DNA of 45,710 bases, from positions 1-45,710 of the forward strand of contig CAISFO010000074.1 in assembly GCA_903884655.1 (NCBI GenBank), given 5' to 3'. The stretch comes from an uncultured Holophagaceae bacterium. Lineage in GTDB: Bacteria > Acidobacteriota > Holophagae > Holophagales > Holophagaceae. Each line of letters starts with the position of its first letter. The stretch's first letter is position 1. The notes below the pieces were generated by a model. That model searched no databases, was not told the origin of the DNA, and saw only the letters and a program-made list of their open reading frames with translations. The position numbers were made by a program, and so were the translations under genes. Positions 38,147 through 45,710 of this stretch are shown here, one piece after another.

Positions 38147-39349
38147 TCACAGGAAAGCCAGGGGGTTCAAGCCCCAGTCCGCTGGTTCTTCGAAGGACTC
38201 GATGTGGTGGTCGAACCGGTCCATGTGCACATCCTTGGGTGGCAGCCCATAACCCCGGACGGCATCGTAGATCACGCGCACCACGGGTTTCAGCAGATCC
38301 TCCTGCTGTTCCACCACCACCGCGAGCTTGCCGTTGGATAAGCGCACCAGGCTGCCCACGGGGTAGATGCCCAGGGCCCGGATGAAAAACTGCACCAGCT
38401 CACCGTCCAGGTGGTCGCCGCTCCACTCCAGCAGCTTCTTGAGCGCGTCTGAGGGTTCCATGCCCTTGTGGTAGACCCGGTTGGAGGTGAGGGCATCGTA
38501 GACATCCACGATGGCGGCCATGCGTCCCGGTTTGGAGATCTGAGCCCCGTTGAGGCCCAAGGGATAGCCGCAGCCTTCCATCTTTTCGTGGTGCTCCGAG
38601 GCGATGCGGATCACCGTCTCGGAGATCCCCGGGGTGCCCTGCAGCAGTTCGCGGCTGATGGCCGCGTGGGATTTCATGATGGTGAACTCCTCTTCCGTGA
38701 GCCGCCCGGGCTTGTTGAGGATTTCATTCGGGATCTTCATCTTCCCCACGTCGTGGAGCAACCCGCCCAGCCCGGCCTCCTGCACCGAGGTCGGGTCCTC
38801 CCCGAGGGCATGGGAAAAACTCACCATCAGGGCGCAGACGCTGACGCAGTGCTGGAAGGTGTAATTGTCCGCCTGCTTGATGCGCCCCAGGCTCAGCAGG
38901 GCGCCGGGATTGCGCAGCACCGAGGCGTTGATATCATCCACCACCACCAGGGCCTTGGCGGGGTCCACCTGCTTGCCCAGCCGAACGTCCGACATCATGT
39001 CCTTCACCACGCCCTGGGCCTCGCCGAGGATCCGCTTGGCGGTCGTGGCCTCCTCCTTCTGGGAGACCCGGGCGACCGGCAGCGACGCTCCCTGGGCCCC
39101 GGAGGCCTCCAACTGCACCTGAAGCACCTGCTGGACTTCGGCCTCCGTGGGGGCACCGGGCAGGTCGGCACCCTTGTCAGTGTCGATGTAGACGTCGTGC
39201 ATGCCCTGCCGATGCATCTGGTGGATCTGGGTGTCGGATCTCAGCAGGAACTGCTGCCGCAGGAAGCCATGCTGCAGCCAGCCACAATTCAGGTCGTGGA
39301 TGTACATCCCCGGCTTGAGTTGGTCCACCTGCACCCGCTTGATCGCCAT
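38147..39349 (-). CDS. HD-GYP domain phosphodiesterase with DUF3391 N terminus
   Basis: This 400-residue cytoplasmic protein has a DUF3391-like N-terminal domain (1-70, VQVDQLKPGMYIHDL) and a C-terminal HD-GYP domain from about 150. HDVGKMKIP and the GYP loop HHEKMEGCGYP are present, with Glu in place of the usual Asp of HHExxDGxGYP. DVYDALTSNRVYHKGM completes it. HD-GYP proteins degrade cyclic di-GMP to GMP. It would oppose diguanylate cyclases, none of which are in this window. ATG 39349 follows GGGGGTGGA. Confidence 0.92.
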   Translation of the reverse strand: MAIKRVQVDQLKPGMYIHDLNCGWLQHGFLRQQFLLRSDTQIHQMHRQGMHDVYIDTDKGADLPGAPTEAEVQQVLQVQLEASGAQGASLPVARVSQKEEATTAKRILGEAQGVVKDMMSDVRLGKQVDPAKALVVVDDINASVLRNPGALLSLGRIKQADNYTFQHCVSVCALMVSFSHALGEDPTSVQEAGLGGLLHDVGKMKIPNEILNKPGRLTEEEFTIMKSHAAISRELLQGTPGISETVIRIASEHHEKMEGCGYPLGLNGAQISKPGRMAAIVDVYDALTSNRVYHKGMEPSDALKKLLEWSGDHLDGELVQFFIRALGIYPVGSLVRLSNGKLAVVVEQQEDLLKPVVRVIYDAVRGYGLPPKDVHMDRFDHHIESFEEPADWGLNPLAFL

Positions 39350-39623
39350 TCCACCCCCGGGGATCCACCCCTCTGACTGGATCGGCCACCGACGGGTAAG
39401 CATGAGTGATGGCGGGTTCGACCCCCTGAGCGGCCAGAATCCGTGATCTTGTCTGGGTAATCGATGCAGCCCTGGAAGTCCTGTCCTCTCCCCATGGACT
39501 CAGCCCACCACCACCGGCTCCTGTTGGGCGGCAGGAAGCAAAGCTACCGGAGCAAATATAGGCCCCCCGGATGTAGAATGAGCGTTCGGACCGCGCCCAG
39601 CGGCGTTCTCAGAGGGGTTGACC

Positions 39624-42200
39624 GTGCTTCAAGCCTACCGCCAACATGTCGCCGAACGTGCCGCCCTCGGCATTCCGCCCCTGCCCCTTTCCGCCGAACA
39701 GACTGAAGCGCTCATGGGCCTGCTGGCCAACCCTCCCCAGGGGGAAGAAGCGGCCCTGATCGACCTGCTGGTCCACCGGGTTCCCGCAGGCGTGGATGAC
39801 GCTGCCCGGGTGAAGGCAGCCTTCCTGGCCAGCGTCGCCAAAGGCACCGAGAAGGTCTCCCTGGTCTCCAGGGAGAAGGCCACCGAACTGCTGGGCACCA
39901 TGCTGGGCGGCTTCAACGTGAAGCCCCTCATCGACCTGCTGGATGACGCCACCGTGGGAGCCCTCGCCGCCGAAGGCCTGAAAAAGACACTCCTGGTCTT
40001 CGACGCCTTCGCCGAAGTGAAGGCCAAGGCCGATGCGGGCAATGCGAATGCCAAGGCCGTGCTCAAGTCCTGGGCGGAGGCCGAATGGTTCACCAGCCGC
40101 CCTGAAGTGCCACAAAGCCTCACTCTGACGGTCTTCAAGGTCACGGGCGAAACCAACACCGACGACCTCTCCCCGGCCCCCGACGCCTGGAGCCGTCCCG
40201 ACATCCCGCTCCACGCCCTGGCCATGCTCAAGAACGCCCGGCCCGGCATCAATCCCGATGATCCCGGCAAGGTCGGCCCCCTCAAGCAGCTGGAGGCCCT
40301 CAAGGCCAAGGGAAACCTGATCGCCTATGTGGGGGATGTGGTGGGCACCGGTTCCTCCCGCAAGTCCGCCACCAACTCCGTGCTGTGGTTCACGGGCGAG
40401 GACATCCCCTTCGTACCCAACAAGCGCTTCGGCGGCGTCTGCCTGGGCGCCAAGATCGCGCCCATCTTCTTCAACACCATGGAGGACTCCGGGGCCCTGC
40501 CCATCGAGCTGGACGTGAACGGCATGGACATGGGCGATGTCATCGAGCTGCGCCCCTACGAGGGCAGGGCCCTCAAGAACGGTCAGGTCGTCGCCGAGTT
40601 CAAGATCAAGTCCGATGTGATCTTCGACGAAGTCCGCGCCGGTGGCCGCATCCCTCTCATCATCGGCCGGGGCCTCACCGCCAAGGCCCGGGCGGCCCTG
40701 GGCCTACCTGCCTCGACGACCTTCCGTCTCCCGGGCGTCCCCAAGGACACCGGCAAGGGCTACTCCCTGGCTCAGAAGATGGTGGGCCGCGCCTGCGGCA
40801 CCACGGGCATCCGCCCCGGCACCTACTGCGAGCCGAAGATGACGACCGTGGGCTCCCAGGACACGACGGGCCCCATGACCCGCGATGAGCTGAAGGATCT
40901 GGCCTGCCTGCAGTTCTCGGCCGACATGGTGATGCAGTCCTTCTGCCACACTGCGCCCTACCCCAAGCCTGTTGACGTGAAGAACCACCGCGAGCTGCCC
41001 CCCTTCATCACCCACCGCGGGGGCGTCTCCCTGGCCCCCGGGGACGGCATCATCCACTCCTGGCTGAACCGCCTGCTGCTGCCTGACACCGTCGGAACGG
41101 GTGGCGATTCCCACACCCGCTTCCCCATCGGCATCTCCTTCCCTGCAGGATCCGGCCTGGTGGCCTTCGCCGCCGCTGCGGGCGTCATGCCCCTGGACAT
41201 GCCGGAATCCGTGCTGGTGCGCTTCAAGGGTGAGCTGCAGCCCGGCGTCACCCTGCGGGACCTGGTGAATGCCATTCCCCTGTATGCCATCAAGCAGGGC
41301 CTGCTGACCGTGGAGAAGAAGGGCAAGAAGAACGTGTTCTCCGGCCGCATCCTCGAGATCGAGGGCCTGCCGAAGCTGAAGGTGGAGCAGGCCTTCGAGC
41401 TGTCCGACGCTTCCGCCGAGCGCTCCGCTGCGGGCTGCACCGTGCACCTGGACAAGGAACCGATCATCGAATACATGACCTCGAACATCACGCTCATGAA
41501 GTGGATGATCGCCAATGGCTACGAGCACCGGGAGGCCCTGGAGCGCCGAATCAAGGCCATGGAGGCCTGGATCGCCAGGCCCGAACTGCTGGCCCCCGAC
41601 GCGGATGCCGAGTACGCCGCCGTCATCGAGATCAACCTGGCCGACGTCAAGGAACCCATCCTCGCCTGCCCCAACGATCCCGATGATGTGAAGACCCTGG
41701 CCGAAGTGGCCGGGACCAGGATCGACGAAGTCTTCATCGGTTCCTGCATGACCAACATCGGCCACTTCCGCGCCGCCGGGAAGCTGCTCGATGGCAAGAC
41801 AGATCTGAACACCCGGCTCTGGATCGCGCCGCCCACCAAGATGGACGAGTACATCCTCAAGCAGGAGGGCTACTACGGCATCCTGGGCCGCACCGGCGCC
41901 CGCATGGAGATGCCCGGCTGCTCCCTGTGCATGGGCAACCAGGCGCAGATCCGCAAGGGCAGCACCGCCATTTCCACCTCCACCCGGAACTTCCCCAACC
42001 GCCTGGGCATCGATACCCAGGTCTTCCTGGGCAGCGCAGAACTGGCGGCCGTCTCCGCGATCCTCGGCAGGATCCCGACCATGGCCGAGTACATGGCCCA
42101 GGTGGGCATCGTCAGCGAGAAGGCCAAGGACATCTACCGCTACATGAACTTCGACCAGATCGCGGATTTCCGCCAGATCGCGGATACAGTCACGGTCTAG
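39624..42200 (+). CDS. acnB: Aconitate hydratase B
   Basis: AcnB is the [4Fe-4S] enzyme of the citric acid cycle that interconverts citrate and isocitrate; many AcnB proteins also act on 2-methylcitrate. It is 858 residues from GTG 39624, chosen because it lies 6 nt after GAGGGG and gives [16 protein letters not shown], as in known AcnB. Cluster ligands are in [11 protein letters not shown] and GCSLCMGN. The HEAT-like N-terminal domain and the swivel domain precede the catalytic part. A TAGAAT hexamer at 39574 is a candidate -10 for its promoter. Confidence 0.96.
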   Translation: MLQAYRQHVAERAALGIPPLPLSAEQTEALMGLLANPPQGEEAALIDLLVHRVPAGVDDAARVKAAFLASVAKGTEKVSLVSREKATELLGTMLGGFNVKPLIDLLDDATVGALAAEGLKKTLLVFDAFAEVKAKADAGNANAKAVLKSWAEAEWFTSRPEVPQSLTLTVFKVTGETNTDDLSPAPDAWSRPDIPLHALAMLKNARPGINPDDPGKVGPLKQLEALKAKGNLIAYVGDVVGTGSSRKSATNSVLWFTGEDIPFVPNKRFGGVCLGAKIAPIFFNTMEDSGALPIELDVNGMDMGDVIELRPYEGRALKNGQVVAEFKIKSDVIFDEVRAGGRIPLIIGRGLTAKARAALGLPASTTFRLPGVPKDTGKGYSLAQKMVGRACGTTGIRPGTYCEPKMTTVGSQDTTGPMTRDELKDLACLQFSADMVMQSFCHTAPYPKPVDVKNHRELPPFITHRGGVSLAPGDGIIHSWLNRLLLPDTVGTGGDSHTRFPIGISFPAGSGLVAFAAAAGVMPLDMPESVLVRFKGELQPGVTLRDLVNAIPLYAIKQGLLTVEKKGKKNVFSGRILEIEGLPKLKVEQAFELSDASAERSAAGCTVHLDKEPIIEYMTSNITLMKWMIANGYEHREALERRIKAMEAWIARPELLAPDADAEYAAVIEINLADVKEPILACPNDPDDVKTLAEVAGTRIDEVFIGSCMTNIGHFRAAGKLLDGKTDLNTRLWIAPPTKMDEYILKQEGYYGILGRTGARMEMPGCSLCMGNQAQIRKGSTAISTSTRNFPNRLGIDTQVFLGSAELAAVSAILGRIPTMAEYMAQVGIVSEKAKDIYRYMNFDQIADFRQIADTVTV

Positions 42201-42206
42201 TTTTCA

Positions 42207-42276
42207 GCCACGGATGAACACAGATAATCACGGATGAGCCGGTCTTGATCTGCGTTCATCCGTGTTCATCTGTGGC
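42207..42276. repeat. Hairpin-forming intergenic repeat after acnB
   Basis: The left arm, GCCACGGATGAACACAGAT (42207-42225), is paired with an inverted copy at 42258-42276 with two differences. Each arm is built of degenerate 10-nt units of the RGATGAACAC type: left GGATGAACAC, AGATAATCAC, GGATGAGCC; right (inverted) AGATGAACAC, GGATGAACGC. It follows the acnB stop by seven bases and ends 55 bp before ribH, so it may serve as a terminator or RNA processing site for acnB. Confidence 0.65.
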
Positions 42277-42331
42277 AAAAACTGCTTTTGTGATAACCTT
42301 GCCGTTCTTGACCACCTTTCGGGGGGTTCCC

Positions 42332-42817
42332 ATGGGGATCTTTGAGGGCCACATTCGCGTTCACGAGGGCGATCGATTCGCCCTGGTCGCCTCGCGCTGG
42401 AACGATTTCATCGTGGAGCGCCTCATCGATGGCGCAAAGGATTGCATCCTCCGCCACGGTGGAACGGAAGCGCAAATGGACCTCATCCGCGTCCCGGGAA
42501 GCTTCGAGCTGCCCCAGGCGGCCAAGCTGGCGGCCAAGAGTGGCAATTATGCCGGCGTCATCGTGCTGGGCACGGTCATCCGGGGCGGCACGCCCCACTT
42601 CGACATGATCGCCGCCGAGGTCACCAAGGGGGCTGCCCAGGTGGCGCTGGACACGGGGCTGCCCCTGGCCTTCGGCGTGCTCACCACCGACAGCGTGGAG
42701 CAGGCCATCGACCGGGCCGGTGCCAAGATGGGCAACAAGGGCTGGGAGGCCGCCCAGAGCGTCCTCGAGATGGTCGATCTGGCCCATACTCTCGCCGGAA
42801 ACAAAGGAAGCAAATAG
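42332..42817 (+). CDS. ribH: 6,7-dimethyl-8-ribityllumazine synthase
   Basis: RibH condenses two riboflavin precursors into lumazine, the penultimate step of riboflavin synthesis. The 161-residue protein has the typical [17 protein letters not shown] terminus, [11 protein letters not shown] and [12 protein letters not shown], with the conserved His. ATG 42332 follows a G-rich GGGGGG site. No FMN riboswitch is recognisable in the leader, which is mostly the repeat. It directly precedes nusB, a common pairing. Confidence 0.95.
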   Translation: MGIFEGHIRVHEGDRFALVASRWNDFIVERLIDGAKDCILRHGGTEAQMDLIRVPGSFELPQAAKLAAKSGNYAGVIVLGTVIRGGTPHFDMIAAEVTKGAAQVALDTGLPLAFGVLTTDSVEQAIDRAGAKMGNKGWEAAQSVLEMVDLAHTLAGNKGSK

Positions 42818-43285
42818 ATGGGTGTTCGTCGCCGGGGGCGCGAGTATGCCCTCCAGATGCTGTACGCCATGGACCTGACCGGCTACGCGCCGGACCAAGT
42901 GTTTGCGGGGTTCTACGCCATCCAGGATCTCAACCGGGATGCCTTCTACTACGCCCGCCGCCTGGTGGATGGCGTCCACGGCCAGATGGAGGAAATCGAC
43001 GGTGTGCTGACCAAGTACGCCGAGCACTGGAAGATCCACCGCATGGCAGCCGTGGACAGGAACCTGCTCCGCCTGGGTCTCTATGAGCTCATGTTCGTGA
43101 AGGAAGTCCCCTTCCCCATCGTCATCAACGAGGCCCTGGAGATCGTGAAGGAGTTCAGCGACCAGGAAGGCACACAATTTCTCAATGGCATCCTGGATGC
43201 CGCCCGCAAAGAATTCAGACCAGAAGAAACCGGCCCTAGACTGAAGAAAAAGGCTCCCGCAGAGGAGACTCCCGAAGAATCGTGA
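42818..43285 (+). CDS. nusB: Transcription antitermination factor NusB
   Basis: NusB, with NusE, binds boxA RNA and assists antitermination of rRNA operons. The 155-residue all-helical protein has the family N terminus RRRGREYALQMLYAMD and AVDRNLLRLGLYELMF, EVPFPIVINEALEIVKEFSD. Its C terminus carries a charged tail (KKKAPAEETPEES) beyond the usual end. It begins directly after the ribH stop codon. Confidence 0.95.
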   Translation: MGVRRRGREYALQMLYAMDLTGYAPDQVFAGFYAIQDLNRDAFYYARRLVDGVHGQMEEIDGVLTKYAEHWKIHRMAAVDRNLLRLGLYELMFVKEVPFPIVINEALEIVKEFSDQEGTQFLNGILDAARKEFRPEETGPRLKKKAPAEETPEES

Positions 43286-43354
43286 CCTGACCAGCCCGCC
43301 CTGGTTTGATATGCTCGATCCCTTCCCCAGCCTGACCCGATCGTTGGAGCCCTG

Positions 43355-43948
43355 ATGAGCACCTCCCGTAAGACGTCCGCTGCCACGAAGAAGCCCAAGG
43401 CCCCCCGCCCTGTTGTCAAAGCCACACCGGCCGCGCCCAAGGCACCGGCCCGAACCGCGGTCCAAACCATCGGCCTGGAAGAGATCAAGGCCCTCATCGC
43501 CCTGGTGGGTCGCGAGCCTTTCCAGGAGTTCGAATTCGAGGCCGGGGACATGCGCTTCCGCATCCGGAAGGATGGCCCGCCCCAGGTCATCCAGGCCGCG
43601 CCCATCGCCGCGCCCGTCGTGATGACCGCCCCGGCTCCCCTGATCCAGCAGGTCCCAGCAGCCCCCGCCTTCCCACAGCCTGCTGCAGCCCCCGCCGAGG
43701 AACCCGGCATCCACTACGTCACCAGTCCCATCGTGGGCACCTTCTACCGGTCCTCCAATCCCACCGCATCGCCCTTCGTGTCCCAGGGCGATTTCGTGAA
43801 GCCCGGCCAGACTCTCTGCATCATCGAAGCCATGAAGCTCATGAACGAGATCGAATGCGACGTGGCGGGCGAGGTCGTCAAGGTGCTGGTGGAGAACGGC
43901 ACCCCCGTCGAGTACGGCGAGCGGCTCTTCGCGGTCCGGATCGGCTAG
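43355..43948 (+). CDS. accB: Biotin carboxyl carrier protein of acetyl-CoA carboxylase
   Basis: AccB carries biotin between carboxylase and carboxyltransferase of acetyl-CoA carboxylase, for malonyl-CoA. It is 197 residues: a Lys/Pro/Ala-rich N-terminal part (1-40), a short helix ([16 protein letters not shown]), a Pro/Ala linker (about 85-120), and the biotinyl domain from about 125. The biotinylated Lys lies in EAMKLMNE. It is followed after 2 bp by accC. ATG 43355 follows TTGGAG. Confidence 0.95.
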   Translation: MSTSRKTSAATKKPKAPRPVVKATPAAPKAPARTAVQTIGLEEIKALIALVGREPFQEFEFEAGDMRFRIRKDGPPQVIQAAPIAAPVVMTAPAPLIQQVPAAPAFPQPAAAPAEEPGIHYVTSPIVGTFYRSSNPTASPFVSQGDFVKPGQTLCIIEAMKLMNEIECDVAGEVVKVLVENGTPVEYGERLFAVRIG

Positions 43949-43950
43949 CC

Positions 43951-45368
<1,418 letters not shown>

Positions 45369-45381
<13 letters not shown>

Positions 45382-45515
45382 CGGGTGGCGAGGGACGCTG
45401 CAGTACAGCGTTCCAAGCCGGGCACCCGCTCTTGGATCCATAGCAACCAGGTTGGCCCCAGTCTCCACCTGACGAGCGGGGACCCGCTTGCGGATCCATA
45501 GCAACCAGGGTGGCC
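45369..45515. repeat. Inverted and direct repeats at the end of accC
   Basis: A direct repeat of 34 bp occurs at 45424-45457 and 45482-45515, with 30 of 34 positions identical (core GGATCCATAGCAACCAGG). An inverted partial copy overlaps the accC stop: GGATCCAAG plus AGCGGGT (45369-45386) pairs with ACCCGCT plus TTGGATCC (45424-45439). A smaller hairpin, ACGCTG/CAGCGT, lies between (45395-45411). The whole could fold as a nested stem. It may be a fossil repeat family or a 3' end signal. Confidence 0.6.
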
Positions 45516-45534
45516 TCTGCCTACGCCTGCCCAG

Positions 45535-45563
45535 TTTAGGAAAACCGCTGGTTCAGATAGACT
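45535..45563 (+). promoter_or_regulatory. Promoter candidate for tRNA-Thr
   Basis: TTTAGG (45535-45540) and TAGACT (45558-45563) are spaced 17 bp apart, and the tRNA begins 9 bp after the -10. The -35 match is weak, but spacing and position fit. Confidence 0.4.
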
Positions 45564-45572
45564 GTTGAACGT

Positions 45573-45648
45573 GCCGCTATAGCTCAGTTGGTAGAGCGCC
45601 CGCCTTGTAAGCGGATGGTCGCTGGTTCAATTCCGGCTAGCGGCTCCA
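45573..45648 (+). tRNA. tRNA-Thr (anticodon TGT)
   Basis: A 76-nt tRNA with encoded CCA. The acceptor stem is GCCGCTA/TAGCGGC with discriminator T. D arm GCTC/GAGC; anticodon loop CTTGTAA gives TGT, reading ACA/ACG. The anticodon stem CCCGC/GCGGA has a C-A mismatch at the top pair (27-43). T arm GCTGG...CCGGC around TTCAATT is normal. Confidence 0.95.
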
Positions 45649-45710
45649 ACCTTTTCAGGTCCTGTGACGCCTCGGCCTCGCCTCAGTCCCAGTGCCCCTC
45701 GACCCAGTAC

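Noticed and set aside
42277..42331. FMN riboswitch before ribH.
   Set aside because: The leader after the repeat is only 55 nt and lacks the conserved FMN-aptamer blocks.

Overview
The window looks like a chromosomal segment of a GC-rich, Gram-negative, motile bacterium. An outer membrane is implied by lpxD, lgt and ampG, and motility by cheR, cheB and a FliK-like gene. Strong GGAGG-type ribosome sites precede most genes. The mix of HDOD and HD-GYP signalling proteins, a split transketolase, AcnB and many DinB/DUF proteins suggests Holophagae (Acidobacteriota, Geothrix/Holophaga-like). That placement is an inference from gene content and sequence style, not from a marker-gene comparison.

Layout. 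(1) 1-4300 is a visibly less GC-rich block: two secreted lipoproteins with near-identical signal peptides, a 0.67 kb non-coding stretch rich in short repeats, and a tyrosine recombinase that abuts the 5' side of tRNA-Arg(CCT). It reads as the end of a genomic island. (2) 4324-10000 holds tRNA-Arg, tatD-tcdA, a soluble hybrid PAS histidine kinase, an ABC-F ATPase of the YbiT type and ssb. (3) 10000-13250 holds a C26-type glutamine amidotransferase, a crotonase-family protein, a small Cys-rich protein, and an orphan C-terminal transketolase half coupled to a PH-like protein. (4) 13350-22430 is a long, tightly packed plus-strand run: unknown membrane protein, hrpB, GNAT, a 41-codon small ORF, acpS, cheR, two HDOD proteins, cheB and a fliK-like gene. 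(5) 22600-31240 covers cell envelope and metabolism: lpxD, lgt, an RluD-type pseudouridine synthase, a cysteine-less rhodanese, ampG and acs. (6) 31400-39350 is a mixed set of small enzymes plus an HD-GYP phosphodiesterase. (7) 39600-45650 is core metabolism: acnB, ribH-nusB, accB-accC, then tRNA-Thr(TGT).

The most unusual spot is the GNAT-acpS junction (17307-17464). The first 12 codons of acpS occur twice, 122 bp apart. They encode the same peptide except for the start codon type, yet 10 of 12 codons differ. The upstream copy opens a 41-codon ORF that overlaps the GNAT stop by ATGA and the acpS start by GTGA, and this ORF contains three consecutive perfect hairpins. Other points of interest are the inverted and iterated repeats beside the integrase, and three hairpin-forming intergenic repeats (22450-22580, 42207-42276, 45369-45515), two of them built from degenerate units of about 10 nt.

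All calls come from reading the sequence. No database search was run.
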